NCBI RefSeq assembly: GCF_000001735.4 | Contig: NC_003070.9 | Coordinates: forward strand, 29,621,971 to 29,685,970 | Length of the DNA stretch: 64,000 bases | Source: Arabidopsis thaliana | Lineage: Eukaryota > Streptophyta > Magnoliopsida > Brassicales > Brassicaceae | Direction: 5' to 3' | The notes under the pieces: generated by a model | Seen by the model: the letters and a program-made list of their open reading frames with translations, nothing else | What the model was told of the DNA's origin: nothing | Database searches by the model: none | Shown: piece after piece, positions 10,672 to 21,493 of the stretch | How positions within the stretch are numbered: position 1 is the first letter of the stretch | Layout: every line of letters begins with the position of its first letter | Translations under genes and position numbers: made by a program

Positions 10672-12430
10672 GGTAGAACGTTGATGGTTATGTTGACATG
10701 ATCATCACCTCAGGCTCATAGCTAATAGATACGATTCATCAGAAAAGAAAAAGTTTTTTTTTTTCTTTTGGTCTTGAAAGGAGAAGAAGAGGGGAATATA
10801 GAGAAACTATGTCAATGATGGTGGGGGAAAACTTTAGAAAATTTTATACACTAATTAGAAAATTAAATCTTATTATATTCTCGCGTAAATTATTTGATGG
10901 GAATAATATATATACACACACGTAGCATCAAATCTATAAGGGCTACAAAAAAACTGAAAGCTAGTGTTCTATTACTTTATTTTCATTTTCAGCAAAATCT
11001 AGTGTTCTATAATTAATCAACCTCGAATATATAAATCATTTTTTAAAACCAAGTTCGTTTTTAGTTGAAAGTAAAGTGATTGCTGTTCAGAATTATTTCG
11101 AACCAAACAAACTTAAAACGTAGATGTATATAAAATTAAACTAATTAAGTAAATGCAAATTAAGTATATGATATTTTTTGGATTATCAAGTTAAGTGATA
11201 GATGAGGGAGACAGGGGATGGGGCCAGCAAGAGTGCTTTAGTTCTTTCTTTTTCAATCAGTAGACCTATCAAATTATTTTCCCTTCCTTTAATTTGTACG
11301 ATTAGCATTTAAGTATTGTTTACTATTTACTTTATTTAAATATATTTGTTGCTATTAAAATTGTAATTATGTTTCCATTCAGCTTAGCAATCATTGTCAA
11401 CGAATATTGCCGCCCTATTATGATGCGTAACAAAAGAAAAACAATAATACTGGAATGGAGAAATAACACATAAAGTATAAAGTATGATCTAGTAGAAATA
11501 CCAATATATTTACGTATAAGAGCGTTTTCTTTGTGCATGGAAATTGGAAACGATGAAAACCAAACAAAAGAAGAATGTGGATAAATCGATAATTAATAGG
11601 CCCATAAATAAAGCCCAATGGACCTTAAATTTTGTAAATATGATTCTCTCAAATAGAACCAGACAAATAAATCTATGGAGGTCCCAATCCCAAAGATCCG
11701 CGATGGACGCTTGCATTTACTTATTTAAAGTTTTGTCATCTACAGAATTCTAATGTTATTGGAGTGTATTAAATATTTGTTGTCAAAATTAAATAAGATT
11801 AAGGATATTCCTTTTTGGCTGCCACTGAGGCACTGACCAATCGTTACTAGAAAATTTCTAATAAACTAGGTGAATATCCATTATTCAAGGGTTGGTTGAA
11901 TAGTTTTTTCTTTCTAAAATGATAGCATAACTTTTGTGGTTAAAAGAAGTATTCCCTTTGTTTATATTTAAAACAACAATTACCTACCTACTCTCCTAGG
12001 ATATGATTCTTCCTAATTTTTTATAAATTTGAGTTTTTAATTTTCCTGCAGATACTCATTCAACCAAGAAAAGAAAAATCTCAGTAATCAGTCGTATGCA
12101 TAGAAAAAATGGTCCCACGGCATAATCATTAACCAACAGAAAATTATGAAATGTGCAACAATATCGAGTTGTCTCATTGTTATTTATACAAAACAAAAGC
12201 ATTAATTGAATATTGTATAAAGGACGCATTATAATGATCGACTATTAATTTCAATTTTGATAATCTGAAGAACATCAATATCATCCATTTTTATTTTGAT
12301 AATATCATACTTGACTAGGACTGAGCATAATACGCGAGTCTACGAAAACAAAAACGGTGAAGCATTATAACAACACCAATTATTCATTAAATCTATGAGA
12401 ATTCACGTTGGTTTCGGTTTATAAATCTCG
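10672..12430. other. Intergenic region, 1.76 kb
   Basis: 10672-11100 is the LSH7 promoter/leader (pyrimidine-rich near 10750 on the plus strand). 11330-11720 shows only chance ORFs in AT-rich DNA. A Stowaway-like end (ATTCCCTTTGTTTATATTTA) sits at 11951-11970 without a matching partner. 12370-12395 holds a 3' flank sequence (ATTATTCATTAAATCT) shared with the 3' flank of the next lectin gene. Confidence 0.45.
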
Positions 12431-13798
12431 CTAATATTTGATGTAAGCAACGGAAGAAGTGTTGGCATCTTTGATAAGTGTACCAAGAAGAGGAGCAAGC
12501 AAACATTTCTTGTCCTTCTCCTTGTAGAAGTAACCCAAACACTTGCAATCACGATCGCACTTAGCCTTGCAATCGTTCACAGAAGTTGGGCCTTGTCCAT
12601 CATTAACATACGGCCCAGTAAAATGCTCAACACCGACTATCTTGTAATAATTGACAGCTTTACCCTTGCCTCCGCTGCAAAACTGCGTCGTTTTAGGTGG
12701 AGCGCATTTATCACTCCAAGCTAACAGACCTTTCGGTGTAGGGCACCCGACGCACATTCCTCGATCGCAGTAACCGTAATCGCCGCAAAACGTCGGCAAA
12801 CCGCATTGACGGACGAAGTAATTGGAGAAGAAAGCGAAAGTCTCTTCCCATTCGAGATACGTCGCGGCAGGGAAATACGAGAAGGCCTTGAGGCTACCGT
12901 CGGATCCAAGTCTCAGATACGATATCGTTCCATTGTAGTTGATTTTGTTTAAGTTTAAAGTTCCTCCTCCGCTTCCGATTGGTCTAACTTGGAGTAACCG
13001 GCGGTTATTACCCGGGTTCGTAGCGGGTTGTGGTGCGGGTTCTAAGAGAAGCTCGTAAGCTGACGGCTCCGTTAAATTATCGAACTCTCTTGTAACGGCG
13101 AACGTGACGGTACCGCGGAAGTCGTGATCCGTCCATCCCCCGTAAACTAACGGCGTACCGGTTTTGTTAACGTACATGGTTAAGCCTTTGTTGTCCAACA
13201 CCATGCTGTACGGACCATCGGAGCCGTTCATATCAGATGTACGGCTAACGAGTTTGTTAACTCCGTTAACTTTTAGGGATTGGCCGACGAGGAGTGTATC
13301 GGTGGGATGATCGAAACTCTGCCAAACGAATTTTCCATGTTTGTCGTGTAGCACCATGTTTCCATTGGGCAAGATTTGGAATCCGGTGACGCCTTTGTTG
13401 GCTGTGTTAGTCTGCCACTTGACTTGGCCGTTTAACTCAGCGAGCACAAGGTTTCCGTTTCGGCCGAATGAGAGTGTGGAGTTGTCTCCGACGGGGTTGT
13501 TGCGATTGGCGTCCCAGATCCAACGCGTGAAACTCATGTCACGCCTCGTTCCGACTCGGAGAGCTAACACGTAGGCGCTAGGAGTTGTATTGTAAAACAT
13601 GAGCTGGAAAGGAATTGTGAAGAAATTCTGATTCGGTGAGTTGAGGAATCGGTAACTCGCGTCGTACTCGGTGATGTATGGGGCGTAGCCGGGTTCGTTG
13701 AGCACTCTGAATTGTTTCTCGGGAGGGACTTGGGCCATGACAACCGAAACAGTTGAAATGGCAAGTGCCGTGATTAGTAAGTAATCAAACCTAAGCAT
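12431..13798 (-). CDS. Bulb-type (GNA-related) lectin with apple/PAN domain
   Basis: Intronless 455-aa secreted lectin-like protein (At1g78820-type). N-terminal hydrophobic signal peptide ends near VVMAQVPPEKQF. Then a B_lectin module (about residues 75-165) with SFGRNGNLVLAELNG and LPNGNMVLHDKHGKFVWQSFDHPTDTLL, the hallmark of S-locus/GNA domains; a central Asn-glycosylation-rich region; and a Cys-rich C-terminal PAN/apple domain (CKAKCDRDCKCLGYFYK). The canonical mannose-binding QxDxNxVxY motif is only partly kept (G-NGNLVLA, LPNGNMVLH), so sugar binding is uncertain. No kinase or membrane segment, unlike S-domain receptor kinases. Tandem paralogue of the gene at 15171-16538, about 85-90% identical, with a near-identical central part. 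Confidence 0.93.
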   Translation of the reverse strand: MLRFDYLLITALAISTVSVVMAQVPPEKQFRVLNEPGYAPYITEYDASYRFLNSPNQNFFTIPFQLMFYNTTPSAYVLALRVGTRRDMSFTRWIWDANRNNPVGDNSTLSFGRNGNLVLAELNGQVKWQTNTANKGVTGFQILPNGNMVLHDKHGKFVWQSFDHPTDTLLVGQSLKVNGVNKLVSRTSDMNGSDGPYSMVLDNKGLTMYVNKTGTPLVYGGWTDHDFRGTVTFAVTREFDNLTEPSAYELLLEPAPQPATNPGNNRRLLQVRPIGSGGGTLNLNKINYNGTISYLRLGSDGSLKAFSYFPAATYLEWEETFAFFSNYFVRQCGLPTFCGDYGYCDRGMCVGCPTPKGLLAWSDKCAPPKTTQFCSGGKGKAVNYYKIVGVEHFTGPYVNDGQGPTSVNDCKAKCDRDCKCLGYFYKEKDKKCLLAPLLGTLIKDANTSSVAYIKY

Positions 13799-13865
13799 GG
13801 TTGTGTTCTTTATGTTTACTGAGATTGAGTAGTAGAGTGAGATGATTTTCTATATCCTTTAGGTG

Positions 13866-13873
13866 TATATATA
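13866..13873 (-). promoter_or_regulatory. TATA box of the first lectin gene
   Basis: TATATATA on the minus strand about 68 nt upstream of ATG 13798. The paralogue at 16.5 kb has the same element at the same distance. Confidence 0.55.
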
Positions 13874-15170
13874 AGATCTTAACTTTGGGTCGTTGGGCTG
13901 TATTCGTTTGAAAGTCCTAAGTTTTTTTTTTTTTTTTTTTTGAATGGTCCTAAGCTGCAAATCGTGTCTTCGTTATACAGATCAACCAATGGCTCATTTA
14001 TGATTTGGATAAGATATGTCTACTGAGAATTTTCGAAAATTATCGTATATACAAAAGTTGTGAGTAAAACACTAATTATATATATTGTTGTTAATCCGTT
14101 TTTATTACACAAATTTTGTATAACTAATCTCATGAAAATTGTTCAGACAAAGTTGACCATCGTTTTTGACAAAAGAAAATTTAGATTCTCCAATCGGATT
14201 CATACTTTAAACACTTGTTTTTAAATATAGAATGTACTCGTTTAAATACTTTAAACTGTAAAAATATATCTAAAAATCCTTTCAAGATTGCAATCTACCC
14301 GATCACCATTTTGATCTCTACTCAAATTAGTGAATATTTGGATAACTAAGTACCCACACTTCCCAAACTAGCTATATAAATTTCTCGATTTTACCGTCTT
14401 GTATGTAAATATACTTCATAAAGTAATTTTATATATTCTAAAGTCTAGACTACACATTCCACCTTTATCTGACCCGCCACTAGACTGTCGTATATATATA
14501 TACAAATTTCCGAGATAATGCTAACAGATATAAAAACATCTCCGCCAGCTTTAACAGTAAAAAAATTAAAACTCACAATAATCATCTTGTGATGATCGAA
14601 TCTTTTATGTAAGTTCAGACATCCAAAACAGTACTGTGAGTCAGATTTTGATGGTTGATGGATGCATAGCTGCTGGGCAAGCTTTCACTTTTTATCCCAT
14701 GTAATGCTAAAAAGTAAAAAGTAAGACCACAAAACTTGTAAAAAATATGTACGAAGGGAAGTGGACCACACGGTTTGTCCGATTAAGATAGAATTATTGG
14801 GCTATGACAAAGCCTAAAGGCCCAATGAGTTGGAGAAGTGACAAAATTTTTGCTGTTCTTTTGACAGTATGAGTCCCAACGACCATCTACAAACCTCAGT
14901 AGTCAATTGAATTAAGAACCAAGTGAGCGGTATTCCAAGTGGAGGACCAGTGGACTACAAAACTCTTGTCAGAGGCAACAAAATAATGATAATGCTTCAC
15001 ATGGTATTTTGATTCTCAAAGGTACTATATATATATAGTAAATACATCTGATGGCTTTTTTTTAAGGTAATACAATATATTCAACGGTGGATCATTACAA
15101 GCACACCGATTATTCATTAAATCTCTAAGAATTCAAAAAGAATTCGGTAAATAACTTTCCCAAAAAAACA
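13874..15170. other. Intergenic region between lectin paralogues
   Basis: A poly-T tract at 13921-13941. The stretch near 13985-14045 (CTCATTTATGATTTGGATAAG) reappears near 16735-16790 upstream of the next lectin, so the promoter was duplicated with the gene. Near 15098-15130 the 3' flank of the second lectin repeats that of the first. I see no gene. Confidence 0.5.
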
Positions 15171-16538
15171 CTAATATTTGATGTAAGCAACAGAAGAAGT
15201 GTTGGCATCTTTGATAAGTGTACCAAGCAGAGGAGCAAGCAAACATTTCTTGTCTTTCTCTTTGTAGAAGTAACCCAAACACTTGCAATCACGATCGCAC
15301 TTGGCCTTGCAATCGTTCACAGAAGTTGGGCCTTGTCCATCATTAACATAAGGCCCAGTAAAATGCTCAACACCGACTATCTTATAATAATTGACAGTTT
15401 TACCCTTGACTCCGCTGCAAAACTGCGTCGTTTTAGGTGGTGCGCATTTATCACTCCATCCGAGTAATCCTTTTGGTGTAGGACACGCGTTGCACATCCC
15501 ACGATCGCAGTAACCGTAATCGCCGCAAAACGACGGCAAGCCACATTGACGGACGAAGTAAGTGGAGAAGAATGAGAAACTCTCTTCCCATTTGAGATAC
15601 GTAGCTGCTGGGAAATACGAGTAAGCCTTGAGACTCCCGTCAGATCCGAGTCTTAGATACGAAATCGTTCCGTTGTAATTGATTTTGTTCAGATTTAAAG
15701 TTCCTCCTCCGCTTCCGATTGGTCTGACTTGGAGTAACCGGCGGTTATTACCCGGGTTCGTAGCGGGTTGTGGTGCGGGTTCTAAGAGAAGCTCGTAAGC
15801 TGACGGCTCCGTTAAATTATCGAATTCTCTTGTAACGGCGAAAGTGACGGTGCCGCGGAAATCGTGATCCGGCCATCCGCCGTAAACTAACGGCGTACCG
15901 GTTTTGTTAACGTACATGGTTAAACCTTTTTTGTCCAGCACCATGCTGTACGGACCATCTGAGCCGTTCGAATCAGATGTACGGCTAACGAGTTTGTTGA
16001 CTCCGTTAACTTTTAACGATTGGCCGGTGAGGAGTGTATCGGTGGGGTGATCGAAACTCTGCCATACGAATTTGCCGTTTTTGTCGTGTAGGACGATGTT
16101 TCCGTTGGGTAAGATTTGGAATCCGGTGACGCCTTTGTTAGCTGTGTTAGTCTGCCATTTGACTCGTCCGTCAGCTTCAGCGAGGACGAGGTTGCCGTTA
16201 CGGCCGAGTGAGAGTGTAGCGTTTTCTCCGACGGGGTTGTTGCGATTCGCGTCCCATATCCAACGCATGGTAGACTCGTCACGCCTGAGTCCGACTCGGA
16301 GAGCTAAGATGTAGGCGCTAGGGGTAGTGTTGTAAAACAAGAGCTGGAATGGTGATGTGAAGAAGCTCTGGTTTGATGATTCGATGAATCTGTAACTTGC
16401 GTCGTACTCAGTGATGTATTCACCGAATTCTCCTTCGTTGACGACTCTGAATTGTTTCTCCGGAGGGACTTGAGCTATAACCACCGAAACAGTGGCAATG
16501 GCAAGTGCCAAGGTTACTAAGATAGCAAATCGAGACAT
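15171..16538 (-). CDS. Bulb-type (GNA-related) lectin with apple/PAN domain, second copy
   Basis: Intronless 455-aa paralogue (At1g78830-type) with the same architecture: signal peptide (MSRFAILVTLALAIATVSVV), B_lectin module with SLGRNGNLVLAEADGRV and NIVLHDKNGKFVWQSF, central region with NLTEPSAYELLLEPAPQ, and C-terminal apple domain with CDRDCKCLGYFY. The frame is open for a further 40 codons upstream, to 16658, but that sequence lies across the TATA box and lacks signal-peptide character, so the start is placed at 16538. Probably extracellular or cell-wall. The central and C-terminal parts are nearly identical to the upstream-numbered copy, while the N-terminal third is more diverged, suggesting gene conversion. 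Confidence 0.93.
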   Translation of the reverse strand: MSRFAILVTLALAIATVSVVIAQVPPEKQFRVVNEGEFGEYITEYDASYRFIESSNQSFFTSPFQLLFYNTTPSAYILALRVGLRRDESTMRWIWDANRNNPVGENATLSLGRNGNLVLAEADGRVKWQTNTANKGVTGFQILPNGNIVLHDKNGKFVWQSFDHPTDTLLTGQSLKVNGVNKLVSRTSDSNGSDGPYSMVLDKKGLTMYVNKTGTPLVYGGWPDHDFRGTVTFAVTREFDNLTEPSAYELLLEPAPQPATNPGNNRRLLQVRPIGSGGGTLNLNKINYNGTISYLRLGSDGSLKAYSYFPAATYLKWEESFSFFSTYFVRQCGLPSFCGDYGYCDRGMCNACPTPKGLLGWSDKCAPPKTTQFCSGVKGKTVNYYKIVGVEHFTGPYVNDGQGPTSVNDCKAKCDRDCKCLGYFYKEKDKKCLLAPLLGTLIKDANTSSVAYIKY

Positions 16539-16604
16539 GATTTTGTTTTCTTGTGTGAGTAAAGGAGTGAGATGATTATGTAGAAGATGTATCTTGTGTT
16601 GTGG

Positions 16605-16612
16605 TATATATA
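16605..16612 (-). promoter_or_regulatory. TATA box of the second lectin gene
   Basis: TATATATA about 67 nt upstream of ATG 16538, matching its paralogue. It argues against translation beginning at the further-upstream in-frame codons. From 16613 to 17319 I see only duplicated promoter sequence and AT-rich DNA. Confidence 0.55.
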
Positions 16613-17319
16613 AGTTGTTTAGCTTTGTAATATTGGCCGTATTCGTTTGAAAAGTCAAAGTTGCTAATTGCGACTTGACTAATTAAAGAAGAAGAGATCA
16701 AGCAAATTGGTGCTGTACAATGGAGCCGATGGCGACTTATGATTTGGATAAGGTTTGTCTAGTGCAGATTATCGAATATTCGTCATAACTATTTTGCTTT
16801 CTGAATATCATATAATTTATTTTCTTGTCGAAAGAAAATGATTAATCCTTTTATGCATTTATCTTAATACTATCATTTTCTAGAAGACTTGAAACCGGAT
16901 TTTCTGCCTATGAGAGGATAATGAGGATTGGTAAAATATCACAGCACCGTCTTGGTAAAATAGACTTGAAGCTGTGAGTTTAGTTAAGTTTTGAAGAAAA
17001 AATGTAGTTGTGGATTTTTCTTAGATGCCACTGCGAGGGGCCAAGATTTGGCTTTTTCATTTAAAAGTTTAAGTACACGTATCTATGGGTAGCAGAGATC
17101 CATGTATCTTATTCTTTACATGTGCACCAAACGAAACCCAAACAAATAATGGCTGACAAAGATATCTACGATATCAATAATATTGCGGCATCTTGAATTT
17201 ACCAATCACATAAATCTTAAAATTTTTAAAAATTACGATGTCTAACCGGAACAAGTGTGGAAACTAAAAACACCTAAGAAGCATAACGTTTACACTTGTG
17301 CTTGATCCTCACAACAAGT

Positions 17320-18847
17320 TCAAAAAAACGACGAATGAAGAAAGACTTGACAAGCAGAAGAAAGCTTTGGAAACGCAAGGATTTGCTTGCTAAGTTGAAA
17401 CCTGTGTTCTTCTGCCCATAAAATGAATCGAAGAGTAAGCTCCTTGACAACTGCTGCATTCCCCAGGATGTATTTGACAAGCTCGGTTTCGACCTGATTC
17501 TCAACCGAGCTGGATATCATAGCTGTGCTGTATATCGTAACAAACTTGAGCGATATTAGCAGACACTTAGGCATAGTTGATCTTGAGATATCCAATATAT
17601 CTAGACGATGATCGTGAACCCACTACATAATATCAAGGACAAGAAACGAAAAACGTAATGAGAATGTATAGTTTAGTTAAGTAATTCAAGAGTTACTTAT
17701 AAAAATAAAATTACCAACTCTAGAGATTTTAGGTTTGGACAGCTTGCGAGAAACGTTGGTAACAACTTTAAACAAGAGGAGTCCATCGAAACTTCCAAAT
17801 GGGTTAAGTTAGAGAACTGAGGCAATGGTTCCGAGCTAGAGTAAGCATACATAGCCTAGCAAAAACCAAGAAGAATAAATTAGTAATAAGTTTTCGAGAC
17901 AGATTAATTCAGGATGAATAGTTACAAAAATATACATACCTCTAGACAACAGTAATTGAGTGCAAGATTTGTGACATTTGATATCCAAGCAATAAATGTA
18001 CGCAATGTTTTCATCGTCAATGAGTTAATAGGATTAAACTCTCCTTTAGAGATACTAATATCCACTTTGAGCGGAGAACATACACTATTCAGCACAAGGT
18101 CTTTAAACCGGTGGATTTGAAGATTCAGAGACTTAAGCCTAGGAGCATCAATCACTAGCCCAATTTTTGTTAAATCTTTGTTCCAATCTAAATCTCTTTT
18201 CCAAATACGCATTCTCAAGCTATATAGTGTCTGAGACCGCACTCGTATAACTTCCACATTCCAAACTTTTTCAATGTACAAAACTTGAAGAACTGGGGAG
18301 GATGAGATAAGCCTCTCTAGAGCCGCTTCGCTCGAAAACCAAACCGATAGTAAATGCATAGTCTCAAGACGAGGTAGAGAAACGGAGTCAAAACTATCAA
18401 TGCCTACCTCGACCAGCTTCAAGTGTACCAATGTTTCACACATAGAAATGCTTCCCGGAAGTTTTATGGGACAATAATTGTTCTTATGCAAGAACCAAAT
18501 ATTTTAGCAACAACCACAAGATGCTGAACTCCACGGGTAACCACTGAGTCGACCCACTTGTTGAAAAGGGATCCTTCAGTCTCATACTTCCTGCCGTCAA
18601 ATTCCAACTTCAATTGGTATATGAGTGATTTCTTATCCAAATCTAGAAACCTGTTGACAAAACCCTTTAACCCCTTGTATCTGAAGTTAGTTTGGTTAAG
18701 GTCCAATCCAGGAACACGTTGCCAAATATATCTCCATCTCGTGGACAAGATACTGGTTTTAACAGAATCTTTCGTCGCAAGTTTTAGGAGTATCTCATGC
18801 AGTACGTGGTCCGGCAATAATTGGCTAATCAAATCTTTGTTTTCCAT
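17320..18847 (-). CDS. F-box / LRR / FBD protein, reading frame apparently broken
   Basis: Member of the large F-box-LRR-FBD family, putative substrate receptors of SCF ubiquitin ligases (At1g78840-type). The F-box begins at ATG 18847 ([33 protein letters not shown]). The leucine-rich middle ([31 protein letters not shown]) lies in a different frame and ends at 17940 (donor GAG|GTATGT). Exon 17855-17715 holds [10 protein letters not shown]...[12 protein letters not shown], and 17622-17320 the FBD domain ([13 protein letters not shown]...VVKELTLRF). The frames of the F-box part and LRR part do not join directly around 18480-18517. Either a 1-nt frameshift exists, or a 35-nt GT-AG stretch (18517-18483) would have to be removed, far below normal plant intron size. 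So this may be a pseudogene despite intact domains. Confidence 0.75.
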
Positions 18848-19278
18848 GTGATTTCGTCTTTTGTAATCGTGACGCTTTTGTTTAGAGACCTCAGCAATGA
18901 TGTAATGCTGAAAAATTAAGCAGAAAAGCACAGATCAAGTTAAGTAAATTCATAGTAGAGAGACTAAGAAGAACAACGAGAGAACTGACCTGCAGCGGCG
19001 CGATCCGATCACAGATAATGACGATGTAAAAGCGAAGCGATGAGAGATCGTCGGATAATTGACGACGGTGGCGACGCTTTCAAGTTTTTTTTGGTTTTGG
19101 GAAAGCGGTTGAAACGTAAGAGGAATATATTAATGGGCTAAAACGTGTCCTACAGGCCCAATTAACTGAAAATATGATTTATTAATACATGTATGAAAAT
19201 CCTAACATGTACTTCTGTTATACGGCAGCTTGCAAGCCGACTTTGTAAATGAAAAAAAAAAAAAAAAAACTAGCCGAA

Positions 19279-19320
19279 AAGGTGACGCGGCGCTGAAGCA
19301 TCGTATCACGCATCTTATTC
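19279..19320. other. Conserved GC-rich 42-bp element, copy 1
   Basis: Starts AAGGTGACGCGGCG and ends CACGCATCTTATTC. It matches 23644-23685 at 37 of 42 positions, although flanking DNA is strongly diverged. On the minus strand it is followed by a T-rich tract. Function unknown; see findings. Confidence 0.6.
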
Positions 19321-19495
19321 TATCGACCATGATGCAATTGCAAATTCGCGATCCCATCTTTAATTTTGAAATATTTAGCTACGTAACAAAACTATTCAAT
19401 ACAATAATCTTTACAATCAATAATTAATTCCTCTGATGTATTACGTGCACTTGGGTCTTCTGCGTTACTGACAAAGCATAGTATTTTATGAATTA

Positions 19496-19724
19496 CTCAC
19501 TCCCTTTTTTTTTATTTGTAAGATGTTTAAACAATTTTGTTTGTTTCAAGTTTCTAAATTAAATCTGTATTTATTGGGAATACAGAAATGTTTAAAATCT
19601 GTCATTAGAACAAGAATTATGCAGTATTTATTTTCATTGGTTGAACTAGTTTTCATGATGCACAAAATAATAGTTTATTAATCTGTTTTTAGTCAAAAAA
19701 TCTTATATAAAGAAATTGTGGGAG
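19496..19724. mobile_element. Stowaway-like MITE remnant
   Basis: About 230 bp flanked by TA on both sides. The left end reads CTCACTCCCTTTTTTTTTAT with TTTGTAAGATGTTTA inside; the right end reads TCTTATATAAAGAAATTGTGGGAG, whose reverse complement is CTCCCACAATTTCTTTATAT. The CTCCC terminus, TA target duplication and size match Tc1/mariner-derived Stowaway MITEs. No coding capacity; the TIRs are degenerate. Confidence 0.55.
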
Positions 19725-19730
19725 TAATAG

Positions 19731-19950
19731 CACCTCCAATGGTGTATCTTAGGTGTATCTTAGAATAATATCTTAAAATTAAACTATAAAAATTAAATCA
19801 AAATAAATTTAAAAACTAAGATTTGCTTCTTAGCTAAGAAGTTTTCATGAGTGAAAAAAACAGTTACATGTCATGTTTTAAAATTTTAGTATAAATAATT
19901 GTTAAGATGTTTGGTTAAGAACCAATTACTTCTTAACCATTGGGGATGGT
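19731..19950. mobile_element. Second MITE-like inverted-repeat element
   Basis: About 220 bp with ends CACCTCCAATGGTGTATCTTA and TCTTAACCATTGGGGATGGT, which are inverted repeats around the core CCAATGGT. AT-rich interior with a short internal palindrome (CTTCTTAGCTAAGAAG at 19826-19841). Sits 6 bp from the Stowaway-like element. A family of such CCAATGG-ended small elements is common in Arabidopsis; the exact class (hAT or Harbinger type) is not resolved here. Confidence 0.5.
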
Positions 19951-20101
19951 AAGATATATCAGAAATTGATTCCTTTCACTTCACTTTGTATTAGGATTTA
20001 TCTTGAGAATCAGTACACCATTTATTTTTAAAAAGGTACACAAACGAACCTTATTAAACACACAACACAATAATTTCATATATATATATGACTTTCAGAC
20101 C

Positions 20102-21427
20102 TCAAAGAGTTGACTTTTTGTTTGCATTAGGAGCTTTGACATAAGCAACCAGGGAAGAATCTCCGGTTCTAGTCAATGTCTTGAGCTCGTAGCCCAACCA
20201 ACACCTCGAACTCTTTCTATTGTAGAAAAACCCTAAACATTTGCAATCTCTCGTACACTTGTCCCCACACGCACTCTCCGTCGTCGATGATCCACCGTTA
20301 TATTTTGTCATGAAACTATCAGCTCCTTCGATCTTGAAGTAGTGAAATGTCTTGGGATCGCAACTTGCGAGACTTGGAGATTTACATGTCTCGTCCCAAC
20401 CAAGAAGCCCTTTGTCGCTAGGACAAGCGTTACACTGGCCTTTCTTACACAAACCAAACCCCAAACAATGCTCAGGGATCCTACACTCGTCGTTACCGTC
20501 AGTGTCGGCGTTGGTAAACGCCGTGTATGTCACGTCCCAAGCCGTGGAAGTCGCCAACGTACTGTAACTCCAAACTCTGATGTTTCCGTCTGATTCTAAC
20601 CGAATAAAACTCAACGTCGCGTTGTGTTTCGGCCGTGAGAGGAACGTTGAAACGTTGAATTTAGAACCAGAATCGACACCTTCCATGACTAGACCCCACG
20701 TTGTGTCGGAATCTTCCACAGCTTGGAACGTCATTGACTGGAATTGTGTTATCTTGGTGAAGAATTCGTATTCAAAATAAGCGATTGGTTTCGGAGTTTT
20801 GTTTGTCGTGTAGTACAAGACTAGCTTCTTGGCTTCCATCACGAGACTGTACGGTCCGTTTGTGTTGACAGATGGAGACAGTCTGCTTACGAGTTTGGTC
20901 CGACCGTTGAGTTTCAAAGACTGTCCAACGAGAAGTGTGTCGGTGGGAGAATCAAAGCTCTGCCATACAAATTTTCCACTGGAATCGTATATTACCATAT
21001 TGCCATTCTCCAAGATTTTGATCCCCACGGCGCCTTTGTTAGCTGTGTTCGTTTGCCATACCAAGCGTCCATCGGCTTCAGCGAGTACGAGGTTTCCGTC
21101 TTCGCCAAAAGTCAACGTCGCGTTTTCTTTGACCGGTGAGCCTCTGTTTGCTTCCCAGACCCATCTGAGAGTGGATTCTTGGACTCTGTTTCCGATTCTG
21201 AGAGCGAGAGTGTATGCGTTTGGGGTTGTGTTGTAGAAACAGAGACGGAAGTTGTCACTGAAGGGTACGAAGCCACGTACGTCGGGGTTGTATTCGATGG
21301 GACTGTAATCGGTGTAGCCACCTTCGTTGACCACTCGGAATTGGTCGTCGACTGGAACTTTGGCTTGTGATCCGATCAAGAAGATGGAGAGAGTGAAGCA
21401 TAGAGCTAATGTGATTGAAAATTTCAT
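20102..21427 (-). CDS. GAL1: GNA-related and apple-domain lectin GAL1
   Basis: Intronless 441-aa secreted lectin, recognised as At1g78850 (AtGAL1), reported to associate with the purple acid phosphatase AtPAP26 in the cell wall and vacuole. Signal peptide ends near LIGSQAKVPVDDQF. B_lectin module with TFGEDGNLVLAEADGRL and LENGNMVIYDSSGKFVWQSFDSPTDTLL; the mannose motif is partly kept (D, N, V, and Y in the second repeat). C-terminal apple domain with CGDKCTRDCKCLGFFYN. Several N-glycosylation sites (NATLTF, NVSTF, NATLSF). About 60% or less identical to the 12-16 kb pair and over 90% to the 24 kb gene, so it belongs to a separate, later tandem duplication. Confidence 0.93.
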   Translation of the reverse strand: MKFSITLALCFTLSIFLIGSQAKVPVDDQFRVVNEGGYTDYSPIEYNPDVRGFVPFSDNFRLCFYNTTPNAYTLALRIGNRVQESTLRWVWEANRGSPVKENATLTFGEDGNLVLAEADGRLVWQTNTANKGAVGIKILENGNMVIYDSSGKFVWQSFDSPTDTLLVGQSLKLNGRTKLVSRLSPSVNTNGPYSLVMEAKKLVLYYTTNKTPKPIAYFEYEFFTKITQFQSMTFQAVEDSDTTWGLVMEGVDSGSKFNVSTFLSRPKHNATLSFIRLESDGNIRVWSYSTLATSTAWDVTYTAFTNADTDGNDECRIPEHCLGFGLCKKGQCNACPSDKGLLGWDETCKSPSLASCDPKTFHYFKIEGADSFMTKYNGGSSTTESACGDKCTRDCKCLGFFYNRKSSRCWLGYELKTLTRTGDSSLVAYVKAPNANKKSTL

Positions 21428-21485
21428 TTTGTTTTTGTGTGTGTTAATGGATTTTGGTGTGTTTCTGGTAAAGAGAGAAAGCTTC

Positions 21486-21493
21486 TATTTATA
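21486..21493 (-). promoter_or_regulatory. TATA box of GAL1
   Basis: Perfect CTATAAATAG context on the minus strand, about 60 nt upstream of ATG 21427. Confidence 0.6.

Larger units (their letters stand above)
18848..20101. other. Intergenic region with short mobile-element remnants
   Basis: 5' side: F-box promoter and leader to about 19080, with TGGGC-type motifs near 19135-19160. A poly-A tract at 19252-19269 precedes the conserved 42-bp element. Two inverted-repeat elements lie at 19496-19724 and 19731-19950, listed separately. The rest is the 3' flank of the GAL1 gene. Confidence 0.5.

Noticed and set aside
11951-11970. Single Stowaway-like end
   Set aside because: No matching inverted end found within a few hundred bases on either side.
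16539-16658. 40-residue N-terminal extension of the second lectin
   Set aside because: It would start upstream of the TATA box, has no signal-peptide character, and is absent in the paralogue.
20829-21236. 135-codon antisense frame inside GAL1
   Set aside because: Mirror frame of a GC-balanced lectin coding sequence; similar antisense frames appear in the other lectins.
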